NCBI RefSeq assembly: GCF_964355755.1
Contig: NC_092676.1
Span: 18,334,288-18,398,287, forward strand
Reading direction: 5' to 3'
Source of the DNA: Antedon mediterranea
Taxonomy: Eukaryota; Echinodermata; Crinoidea; Comatulida; Antedonidae
DNA length: 64,000 bases
Shown here: piece by piece, positions 11,301-20,774 of the stretch
Layout: each line of letters starts with the position of its first letter
Numbering within the stretch: the first letter of the stretch is position 1
The notes under the pieces: generated by a model
What the model was told of the DNA's origin: nothing
What the model saw: only the letters and a program-made list of their open reading frames with translations
Database searches by the model: none
Translations under genes and position numbers: made by a program

Positions 11301-12582
11301 TGTACAAAAGAATAGAGATTTTACTGTGTAATTTGAACTGATAAGAAAGTGCTTATTTTCAACAAGCTCGTGTAACAGCACAAATAAAATCCCAAAAATT
11401 ATGAAACATAGGGGAAACTAGATCGATAATTATTGGAATGTATGATCAATAGAAATTTTTATGAACTACTTTTTAGTATCTATCAATACAATGTTTAGCA
11501 CTCCCCTGTGAAAAATCCCTGATCATCCCCTGGACTAGCTTTCTGTATTACCATGTTTTATTTTGGTACGAATTGTGAATGTTTTCATCATTGTTCTCAA
11601 CACACACTTACCGGTGTGGATTGGATGCCGACCCGTCAGAAGAGCGCTACGAGTTGGTGTGCAGATGTGCTGTACATAGTAGTTGGACAGGATGACACCT
11701 TCATACGCCAACTGGTCAATATTTGGTGTTGGAATCTGACCAGAACCATGGAAACTAACATCATTCCATCCCTAGATAAAAGGTTTAAAAACTTTCAAAT
11801 TTTTTTTTTATTTTGAACAAATGAATTGAAATGTGATCTTTTGTTTCATGTAAATCATTTCTCCTTTTACTTATCTATTTGAAAAATATACTGTATTATT
11901 TTTCCAACACCTATTACCATTTACCAATTATCGACAGAAAAGAAGAAAAATTTGTAATTTCTGTGCGCTATACATTTATTTATTTATAACACTAGGTGTG
12001 GATGCTGCAGGAAATTTCACTTGGATTAGAATCTTTAGTAAAAAATAGATTGGAATACCAATACTTACTAAATCATCGGCCACAATTAGAATAATGTGAG
12101 GTTGTTTGTTATTTGCTTTTACAGAACCTAAAATTGTAAACAATAACAAACATAATAACATCTTCAGCGACTGAAAAAGAAAAGCATATATCTTGGAATT
12201 AGTTGATACAATACACACGCACTTCTTTCTATGTTAAAAATATGGTTTTGTAATTGAACACCATGGAGTTGAATAAGGCTTCCTTTCGGTTTGGACTTAA
12301 TTTTAATATTTTTAATATTTAGTATCATGCAACCTGTAGTGTAGCCTAGTGTTGCAAGGATTAATATGTTATACAATGCTAAATTGGTGCGTGACATACA
12401 TTCCACTCTATCACACACAGCTAGCTCACAACTAACAACAAAGTAGGAGGGGTACAAAAACAAATAAATCAATGCATCATGCTACAAACAACTAAAGAGC
12501 TCCACAGACAGAACATCCACTTCGTTTTGTAAAAATCTATTTCTGTGACACTTATGAAAACAGTTAATTGATTACTTACCAT
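5330..12582 (-). CDS. arylsulfatase B-like sulfatase, gene A
   Basis: Eleven coding exons on the minus strand: 12582-12580 (ATG only), 12170-12069, 11771-11612, 10626-10514, 10118-9990, 9596-9474, 8926-8800, 8064-7710, 7015-6864, 6526-6380 and 5490-5330. They give about 523 aa. A hydrophobic signal peptide ([15 protein letters not shown]) is followed by VADDL with the metal-binding Asp pair. Next comes [11 protein letters not shown], the C-x-P-x-R motif whose Cys (about residue 72) is converted to formylglycine. GK-WHLG holds the active-site Lys and His, and TTDNGGP the second metal site. Order and spacing fit the ARSB/ARSI/ARSJ group, which removes sulfate from sulfated glycans in lysosomes or outside the cell. 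Exon lengths largely match gene B. If translation instead starts at the Met at 12161, the protein is 519 aa. Confidence 0.9.
5646..6221. repeat. ~95-102-bp minisatellite in last intron of sulfatase A
   Basis: The phrase CCTAGGAACTAG (or CCTAAG once) starts near 5649, 5751, 5900, 5999, 6094 and 6191, each followed by ATAGGTCATTTGGAAGTGCT and a CCAGTCAATGACACAATAG block. The 149-base step after 5751 reflects an extra partial unit. Period is about 95-102 bp, six copies. Confidence 0.9.
7336..7456. mobile_element. degenerate MITE family 2 copy
   Basis: It starts GATTCCCACTCGCAAGAG and ends CGTCCTTGTGTTACACCCAA before GTGAGGAACCA, resembling the TGGTTCCCACTAG...GGGAACCA ends of family 2 with the usual GACGCAACG/CGTTACGTC inner blocks decayed. 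It lies in a sulfatase A intron. Confidence 0.45.
7535..7707. mobile_element. MITE family 1, copy 3, abutting exon 7 splice donor of sulfatase A
   Basis: It runs from TAAGCTCTGTCTACACCATC to CAAACTAGTTTGACAGTTTA and contains a triplicated TATCACTACCA-ATTTGGGC block. Its right end runs into the minus-strand 5' splice site at 7709-7704, so the intron begins within a few bases of the element. Confidence 0.75.
8496..8628. mobile_element. hAT-type MITE, copy 1
   Basis: It is bounded by CAGTGG at the left and GCCACTG at the right and flanked by 8-bp near-direct repeats, GGTGCCAG (8488-8495) and GGTGGCAG (8629-8636). The inner CTATGAGCACTCACTG and AACCAGGGGCCT blocks match the copy at 25620-25714. 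An 8-bp target duplication with CAGTG termini is typical of hAT elements. It has no coding capacity. Confidence 0.75.
8922..9080. repeat. tandem duplication carrying three copies of the exon 6 splice acceptor
   Basis: AAAGGCTGTGAGGTGCAT occurs at 8922, 8994 and 9043, and TGATGGTAGTATGAAAGAGG at 8940 and 9061. Read on the minus strand, each AAAGGCTGTGAGG copy is a CCTCACAG/CCTTT acceptor. Only the copy at 8926 joins to the conserved PLFLYLP exon. Confidence 0.85.
9341..9468. mobile_element. MITE family 1, copy 4, abutting exon 5 splice donor of sulfatase A
   Basis: It runs from CTTTGTTTACACTATCAAAC to TGATAGTGTAGACAGAGCTT and has the GATGTGCCC and GGGCACATCACAT inner blocks. The minus-strand exon ends at 9474 and its donor occupies 9473-9468, so the element meets the splice site. 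Confidence 0.8.
9712..9790. repeat. (ATA)n plus TTTATATAGCGCC repeat
   Basis: A run of ATA triplets is followed by AACAGTATTTATATAGCGCC and GGTGCTTTACATAGG. This ATA run with a TATATAGCGCC block is a dispersed-repeat signature in marine invertebrate genomes (from general knowledge); the element class is not fixed here. Confidence 0.5.
12580..12582 (-). other. start codon of sulfatase A split from the rest by an intron
   Basis: On the minus strand ATG is followed at once by GTAAGT. The next exon begins after a CTTTTTCAG acceptor at 12171 with TCG CTG AAG ATG, so ATG joins in frame as M-S-L-K-M-L-L. The intron is 409 bases. The alternative start is the Met at 12161. Confidence 0.55.
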
Positions 12583-12730
12583 ACTAAAGTGTGGTTAATT
12601 ATTTTGTTTATTGTTCAGAGAGTTAGTAGTGAAGTGATGCATGAGTGATCACGACACGGTGTTATCATGTGACTGTTGATTTGGTGTATCACATGATCAA
12701 ACAATTGATGTGTAGAGTGAAGTAGAGAGC

Positions 12731-12774
12731 TATATATCCAATACCAAATTGGCGAGTAAATCATGTTTTACTTT
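12731..12774 (-). promoter_or_regulatory. candidate core promoter of sulfatase A
   Basis: A 34-bp block (12741-12774) matches 23281-23314 at 33 of 34 positions in opposite orientation, that is, in the same orientation relative to transcription. A TATATA motif (12731-12737) follows it downstream. The ATG at 12582 would leave a 5' UTR of about 120 bases. Inferred from conservation between the two paralogues. Confidence 0.55.
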
Positions 12775-13119
12775 AAATTAAATTTATACGCTCTTCCACA
12801 AGGTCAATTGTTAGTTATACATACAGACTATATTAAAACAATGATTTTGAACACGTATGGCATTTCTTTGAATTCTTTCCTATTGTCGTTTTGTGGTAAT
12901 TTACAGCTTTTTATATGTTTAACAAACGTACATAATCAATTGCGTCTGCATCATGCTAGACTACAACTTCCGGTAGTGACGTAATCAGCATATTTTTGGT
13001 AATAAAACTTTTTCACTAAGCTAGGGAATCTTCTGATATCAATATTCATTAGACCGTACTTTAGTTAGCCAATCAAAATAAACGTATAAACAATTTTGCG
13101 GCGATGTTACATGTTGTTG

Positions 13120-16100
13120 AGGTAAAATATACTGTGTTTTACAATAACCAATTTGGTTAGAGTAAAACACAATGATAAAGAATAGGAAACATTTAATAAT
13201 ATGATAAATGACATTTACATAGCAATTTATCACTGTGTTTTACTATAACCAATTTGGTTAGAGTAAAACACAATGATAAAGAATAGGAAACGTTTAATAA
13301 TATGATAAATGTCATTACATAGCAATTTATCACTGTGTTTTACTATAACTAATTTGGTTAGAGTAAAACACAATGATATAGAATAGGAAACATTTAATAA
13401 TATGATAAATGACATTTACATAGCAATTTAGCACTGTGTTTTACTATAACCAATTTGGTTACAGTAAAACACAATGATAAAGAATAGGAAACATTTAATA
13501 ATATGATATATGACATTCACATAGCAATTTAGCACTGTGTTTTACTATAACCAATTTGGTTAAAGTAAAACACAATGATAAAGAATAGGAAACATTTAAT
13601 AATATGATAAATGACATTTACATAGCAATTTAGCACTGTGTTTTACTATAACCAATTTGGTTAAAGTAAAGCAGAATGATAAAGAATAGGAATTTAATAA
13701 TATGATATATGACATTTACATAGCAATTTAGCACTGTGTTTTACTATAACCAATTTGGTTAGAGTAAAACACAATGATAAAGAATAGGAAACATTTAATA
13801 ATAATGATTATTTACATAGCAATTTAGCACTGTGTTTTACTATAACCAATTTGGTTATAGTAAAACACAATGATATAGAATAGGAAACATTTAATAATAT
13901 GATAAATGACATTTACATAGCAATTTATCACTGTGTTTTACTATAACCAATTTGGTTATGGTAAAGCACAATGATATAGAATAGGAAACATTTAATAATA
14001 TTATGATAAATGACATTTACATAGCAATTTAGCACTGTGTTTTACTATAACCAATTTGGTTATGGTAAAGCACAATGATATAGAATAGGAAACATTCAAT
14101 AATATGATAAATGACATTTACATAGCAATTTAGCACTGTGTTTTACTATAACCAATTTGGTTAGAGTAAAACATAATGATAAAGAATAGAAAACATTTAA
14201 TAATTTGATAAATGACATTCACATAGCAATTTAGCACTGTGTTTTACTATAACCAATTTGGTTATGGTAAAGCACAATGATATAGAATAGGAAACATTTA
14301 ATAATAATGATTATTTACATAGCAATTTAGCACTGTGTTTTACTATAACCAATTTGATTATGGTAAAACACAATGATAAAGAATAGGAAACATTTAATAA
14401 TAATGATTATTTACATAGCAATTTAGCACAATGTTTTACTATAACCAATTTGGTTAGAGTAAAACACAATGATAAAGAATAGGAAACATTTAATAATAAT
14501 GATTATTTACATAGCAATTTAGCACAATGTTTTACTATAACCAATTTGATTAGAGTAAAACACAATGATATAGAATAGGAACATTTAATAACATGATAAA
14601 TGACATTCACATAGAAATTTAGCACTGTGTTTTACTATAACCAATTTGATTAGAGTAAAGCACAATGATAAAGAATAGGAAACATTTAATAATATGATAA
14701 ATGACATTTACATAGCAATTTAGCACTGTGTTTTACTATAACCAATTTGATTAGAGTAAAGCACAATGATAAAGAATAGGAAACATTTAATAATATGATA
14801 AATGACATTTACATAGCAATTTAGCACTGTGTTTTACTATAAACAATTTGGTTAAAGTAAAGCAGAATGATAAAGAATAGGAATTTAATAATATGATAAA
14901 TGACATTTACATAGCAATTTAGCACTGTGTTTTACTATAACCAATTTGGTTAGAGTAAAACACAATGATAAAGAATAGGAAACATTTAATAATATGATAT
15001 ATGACATTCACATAGCAATTTAGCATTGTGTTTTACTATAACCAATTTGGTTAGAGTAAAACACAATGATATAGAATAGGAAACATTTAATAATTTGATA
15101 AATGACATTTACATAGCAATTTAGCACTGTGTTTTACTATAACCAATTTGGTTAAAGTAAAACACAATGATAAAGAATAGGAAACATTTAATAATATGAT
15201 AAATGACATTTACATAGCAATTTAGCACTGTGTTTTACTATAACCAATTTGGTTAAAGTAAAGCAGAATGATAAAGAATAGGAATTTAATAATATGATAT
15301 ATGACATTTACATAGCAATTTAGCACTGTGTTTTGCTATAACCAATTTGGTTAGAGTAAAACACAATGATAAAGAATAGGAAACATTTAATAATAATGAT
15401 TATTTACATAGCAATTTAGCACTGTGTTTTACTATAACCAATTTGGTTATAGTAAAACACAATGATATAGAATAGGAAACATTTAATAATATGATAAATG
15501 ACATTTACATAGCAATGTATCACTGTGTTTTACTATAACCAATTTGGTTATGGTAAAGCACAATGATATAGAATAGGAAACATTTAATAATATGATAAAT
15601 GACATTTACATAGCAATTTAGCACTGTGTTTTACTATAACCAATTTGGTTATGGTAAAGCACAATGATATAGAATAGGAAACATTCAATAATATGATAAA
15701 TGACTTACATAGCAATTTAGCACTGTGTTTTACTATAAACAATTTGGTTAAAGTAAAACACAATGATAAAGAATATGAAACATTTAATAATTTGATAAAT
15801 GACATTCACATAGCAATTTAGCACTGTGTTTTACTATAACCAATTTGGTTATGGTAAAGCACAATGATATAGAATAGGAAACATTTAATAGTAGTTATGA
15901 TAAATGACATTTACATAGCAATTTAGCACTGTGTTTTACTATAACCAATTTGGTTATGGTAAAGCACAATGATATAGAATAGGAAACATTTAATAATAAT
16001 GATTATTTACATAGCAATTTAGCACTGTGTTTTACTATAACCAATTTGGTTATGGTAAAGCACAATGATATAGAATAGGAAACATTTAATAATATGATAA

Positions 16101-17040
16101 ATGACTTACATAGCAATTTAGCACTGTGTTTTACTATAAACAATTTGGTTAAAGTAAAACACAATGATATAGAATATGAAACATTTAATAATTTGATAAA
16201 TGACATTCACATAGCAATTTAGCACTGTGTTTTACTATAACCAATTTGGTTATGGTAAAGCACAATGATATAGAATAGGAAACATTTAATAATAGTTATG
16301 ATAAATGACATTTACATAGCAATTTAGCACTGTGTTTTACTATAACCAATTTGGTTATGGTAAAGCACAATGATATAGAATAGGAAACATTTAATAATAA
16401 TGATTATTTACATAGCAATTTAGCACTGTGTTTTACTATAACCAATTTGATTATGGTAAAACACAATGATAAAGAATAGGAAACATTTAATAATAATGAT
16501 TATTTACATAGCAATTTAGCACAATGTTTTACTATAACCAATTTGGTTAGAGTAAAACACAATGATAAAGAATAGGAAACATTTAATAATAATGATTATT
16601 TACATAGCAATTTAGCACAATGTTTTACTATAACCAATTTGATTAGAGTAAAACACAATGATATAGAATAGGAACATTTAATAACATGATAAATGACATT
16701 CACATAGAAATTTAGCACTGTGTTTTACTATAACCAATTTGATTAGAGTAAAGCACAATGATAAAGAATAGGAAACATTTAATAATATGATAAATGACAT
16801 TTACATAGTAATTTATCACTGTGTTTTACTATAACCAATTTGGTTAGAGTAAAACATTTTAACTATGATAAATGATATTTAGCACTGTGCTGGATACAGT
16901 AAAACACAAATAAAGAATAGGAAACATATAATAATATGATACATTTACATACAAATTTAGTATTGTGTTTTACTATAGCCAATTTGGTTACAGTAAAACA
17001 CAATGATAATGAAACATTTATTATATGATGTTATTTACAT
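13120..17040 (+). repeat. satellite array, left arm (~100-bp monomer)
   Basis: About 37 regular monomers run to 16860, with decayed units to about 17040. CACTG starts at 13231, 13331, 13432, 13533 and 13634, giving a 100-101-bp period, with 98-bp deletion variants. Each monomer holds a palindrome, TGTTTTACTATAACCAA then TTGGTTAGAGTAAAACA, followed by AATGATAAAGAATAGGAAAC and an AT-rich tail. Open frames here, such as the minus-strand ones at 15584-15805 and 16003-16206, are repeat by-products. Confidence 0.95.
14280..16790. repeat. higher-order repeats inside the left satellite array
   Basis: The block around 14280-14720 recurs nearly unchanged at about 16370-16790, sharing the rare GCACAATGTTTTAC and TTTGATTATGG variants. 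The block at 15692-15806 recurs at 16094-16208, about 402 bases on. Blocks near 13660 and 15258 share the GTAAAGCAGAATGAT variant. Groups of monomers have been copied together. Confidence 0.7.
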
Positions 17041-17149
17041 AGCAAAATATTATATTAAACATATCTTATTATCTAAACGTTATGATAAAGAATAGGATAC
17101 ATATAATGTAATAATATAATAAATACAAGTTACATAGTTTATCATCTTG

Positions 17150-17690
17150 TTTTACAGAACCAATTTGGTGACACAGTTAAACACAGTGATAAAGAATAGA
17201 TACTGTTTTAGGTTATATAACCCTAACCCTAGTTTAAAGCGATATAATACATTCATCGCGAAAAAGTACGTATCGTATTCAGAAACTTTTGAAATTTGTT
17301 AGATATGTTTAATAGGTTCTTACGTCTATAAAACAAACAAAAAATATAAATTTCACAAAAAATTCGTGATTTTAATAATTTGCATTTCTAAAAATGTACA
17401 CTTATGAAATACCATACATTTTCCAACACATTTTTACTTCATTGATGATTCCCAGAAATCAAAATAAAACAAATTATGATATTTCTTTTACGTTATAGAT
17501 GTAAGAACCTATATTGAACATGTACCAAATTTCAAACGTTTTTTAAGACGATACGTATTTTTATCGATGAATTAAGTATGTGATCGCTTCAAACTAGGGT
17601 TAGGGTTAAATAACCTAACAGTTCCATTCTTTAACACTGTGTTTAACTTTTAACCAAATTGGTTTTAGTACAACACAATGATAAACTATG
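17150..17690. mobile_element. inverted-repeat element with CCCTAA tips, copy 1
   Basis: The left side reads TAACCCTAACCCTAGTTTAA then AGCGAT, CATCGCGAAAAAGTACGTAT and CGTATTCAGAAAC. The right side, ending near 17616, is its imperfect reverse complement. Outside these tips the inversion continues into satellite-like sequence (ACCAATTTGG, TTAAACACAGTG, AAAGAATAGA), so the full inverted repeat is longer. The core is about 400 bp with no coding potential. Confidence 0.75.
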
Positions 17691-17759
17691 TACATTTTAT
17701 TTTTCATATTACATTATAGGATACATATAATGTAATAATAATAAATACAAGTTACATAG

Positions 17760-18320
17760 TTTATCATCTTGTTTTACAGAACCAATTTGGTGACACAGTT
17801 AAACACAGTGATAAAGAATAGACACTGTTTTAGGTTATATAACTCTAACCCTAGTTTGAAGCGATCACATACTTAATTCATCGCGAAAAAATACGTATCG
17901 TATTCAGAAACATTTGAAATTTGGTAAATATGTTCAATAGGTTCTTACGTCTATAAAACAAACAAAAAATAAAAGTTTCAAGACAAATTCGTGATTTTAA
18001 TAATTTGCATTTCTAAACATTTACACTTATGAAAGACAATACATTTCCAACACATTTTTACTTCATTGATGATTCCCAGAAATCAAAATAAAACTATTAG
18101 GATATTTCTTTTGCATTATAGATGTAAGAACCTATATTGAACATATCTACCCAATATCAAACGTTTTTCAAGACGATACGTATTTTTAGCGATGAATATT
18201 AAATATGTGATCGCTTCAAACTAGGGTTAGGGTTAAATAAACTAAAACAGTTCTATTCTTTATCACTCACTGTGTTTAACTTTTAACCCAAATGGTTATA
18301 GTAAAACACAATGATAAACT
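17760..18320. mobile_element. inverted-repeat element with CCCTAA tips, copy 2
   Basis: Closely similar to copy 1 across its core (about 17836-18236), with the same CTAACCCTAGTTTGAAGCGA left tip and CTAGGGTTAGGGTTAAATAA right tip and the same outer satellite-like flanks. The copies are in direct orientation, about 620 bp apart. Confidence 0.75.
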
Positions 18321-18539
18321 TATATGTAAATTTTATTTTTCATAACATAAAATGTTTGATATTCTTTATAATATTTAATATTATATTTTAGGCCTACTAT
18401 TAATGACGTATAAATGCACACTATACATCTGAAATAACTTTCTACTTCATTGGCGATTCTTACCAAAAAAAAAGAACTAATTTTGTTATGTATATAGAGC
18501 AACCTATTATAACATGTCTTGTATGATTTTTATCTCGTT

Positions 18540-18920
18540 TCAATTACATTTTATACTACAATTCAAATGAAAAAGCATCACAAAAAAATACGTCTGGTAT
18601 TCAAAAAGTTTCTAAACTCGGTACACAGAAAAAACGAATATGTTGAAAATGTATGGTCTTTCATAAGTGTGAATTTTTAGAAATGCAAATAATGGAAATC
18701 ATCGATTTGTCTTGAAATTTATAATTTGTTTTGTCTTATTGAACATATCTATACAAAATGTCAAACGTTTCTGAATACGATACGTTTTTTTTCTCGATGA
18801 ATTTATAATGTCGCTTCAAACTAGAGGGTAGGGTAGTAACCTAACAAGTATCTATTCTTTATCACTATGTTTAACTGTGTAACCATATTGGTTCTAATAA
18901 AAAACAATGATAAACTATGT
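18540..18920. mobile_element. inverted-repeat element, copy 3 (rearranged)
   Basis: It keeps the right end (CGCTTCAAACTAGAGGGTAG, GTAACCTAAC) and internal blocks, but the left tip is missing and part of the interior, such as TTCATAAGTGTGAATTTTTA, appears in inverted order relative to copies 1 and 2. Confidence 0.55.
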
Positions 18921-19181
18921 AAATTGTATCTTTCATATATTACATTTTTGCCAAAAAATGTTTTTTTATCCTCATTTTAATATTTTGGTAATGTAATTCA
19001 CATGCATAAAGTTTTGTATCCAAAAATTGTTTATTCTTGGGTAGAAATGAGGAAATAAATAGTATTCCTGTATAATATAATAATCAATAATAAAGTATTT
19101 AAAAAAGTGTTGTGTAAACGAACGTTTTTTACGCTTCGAATTTTCTGTTACATTATGTTTGAATTGAAGCTACAAATATTG

Positions 19182-19222
19182 AATCATGGACCTATAAATT
19201 AGTAATTTATAGGTCCATGATT
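19182..19222. repeat. perfect 20-bp-arm hairpin
   Basis: AATCATGGACCTATAAATTA, a single G at 19202, then the exact reverse complement. A related, broken version lies at 41511-41552. Confidence 0.9.
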
Positions 19223-19504
19223 GAACATATCGTCACTCACCACACATTTTTTGTTTTGTATTTCGAAAGTATTTATTCTAAAGAACAATTGATGCAAACA
19301 TCAACTGCGTATCTTATTTCATTAATTAATTATATTAATTATAATTTGGCGATTATTCGTCACACGAAGCGTCGAATATCGATTCGTCTCGTCATATGGG
19401 AAGAAAACGTGCATTGCGCACACTGTTTACGCGCCTCAACAATAAACGGCGAATATGCGATTCGTCACTAATTATGGAACGCCGTTTTACACAAGTTTTT
19501 GGCG

Positions 19505-19712
19505 ATGATAAAAATTGCGTCGATGATGAAATTGCGTCGATGAAAATTGCATCGACGCAATGTAGATTGCGTCGATGCAATGTAGATTGCGTCGACGCAA
19601 TTTACATTTTGCGTCGATGAAAATTGCATCGATGAAAATTGCGTCGATGAAAATTGCGTCGATGAAAACTGCATCGATGAAAATTGCGTCGATGAAAACT
19701 GCATCGATGAAA
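19505..19712 (+). repeat. ~15-16-bp minisatellite, left copy
   Basis: Repeats of GCGTCGATGAAAATT and GCATCGATGAAAACT, with a few inverted units in the middle (near 19550-19610). CpG-containing, unlike the AT-rich surroundings. Open frames reading K-I-A-S-M repeats are by-products. Confidence 0.9.
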
Positions 19713-20134
19713 ATTGATGTGATGAATTTAATTGATTATGAAAATTCCAAATGGTTTTAATTCAATCAATGATGAAAATGACTACTAGTAAAGTAAATGA
19801 TGATGTTAATAATGATGTTAATGTTATTATGTTGCTAAAAATTGACGGTTTCTGAATATTTTGATATGATAAACATGTTTACCGCTTGCGCTAGCGCGCG
19901 TTATAGACAAGCGCACAGTGAGCGCGCACTAAAACAATGTTGAAATATATGCACTGATTAACATTTTAGTGATTTATTGTCAACACATTTTAGCAATGGA
20001 TCCATTATTGTCCTTTCGGACACATTATATCTTCTAGCTAATTGCTTCCGTTAATCCACCAGTTCAGTACATAAAATTCAGATGTCCAGCATCCATGACA
20101 TCATATTCAAATCATACCAGCAGGGAGATCGCAA

Positions 20135-20396
20135 TTTTCATCGATGAAAACTGCATCGATAGAAAATTTTTTTTTTTCATCGATGCAGTTTTCATCGATG
20201 CAGTTTTCATCGACGCAATTTTCATCGACGCAATTTTCGTCACATTAACGCAATTTTTATTACATCGACGCAATTTTCATCGACGCAATGTTCATCACAT
20301 CGACTTAAATTTTCATTACATCAATACTATATTCATCGACGCAATTTTCATCACATCGACGCAATTTTCATTGCATCATCGACGCGATTTTATCAT
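20135..20396 (-). repeat. ~15-16-bp minisatellite, right copy in opposite orientation
   Basis: TTTTCATCGATGCAG and TTTTCATCGACGCAA repeats are the reverse complement of the 19505-19712 unit. Together they form the inner arms of the foldback region. Confidence 0.9.
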
Positions 20397-20774
20397 CGCC
20401 TAAACTGGCATTCCATACTAATTGAGTGTGATCTGATTGGTGTATTATAAATAAATTCATCGCGATGAATTTTTCAGTAGATGTAATGAGACAGTTCAGT
20501 AGATGTAATGACAGTTAATTTAATTGTTCTGCTCTTTTTGTACAAATCTATACTACTTTATATTATGGATTTTGTAGTACTGTTAAAATTATTAAATCTC
20601 TGGAAGTGTGTTTTACGAGTATGTCCGCAAATTTATGCGTTTACGGTTTTAAAATGTGAGTTTTAAATAGCGAACATGATCTTGTTAGGTGCACTACGCA
20701 CGCAGTATTCCAAAATGTCTTACTAATTGGGAGAAAATCATATTGTATCATATCATATTATATCCATTCTTTAA

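Noticed and set aside
15584-16206. Open frames with repeated ISLCFTLTKL segments, also at 13039-13415 and 22892-23294
   Set aside because: They are translations of the satellite monomer in a frame that happens to lack stops; near-identical versions recur with the repeat.
17216-18236. TTAGGG/CCCTAA runs as an interstitial telomere
   Set aside because: Only about two units per site, always at the tips of the same inverted-repeat element.
19392-20403. Open frames with KIASM or FSSTQ repeats
   Set aside because: By-products of the ~15-16-bp minisatellite, open on both strands.
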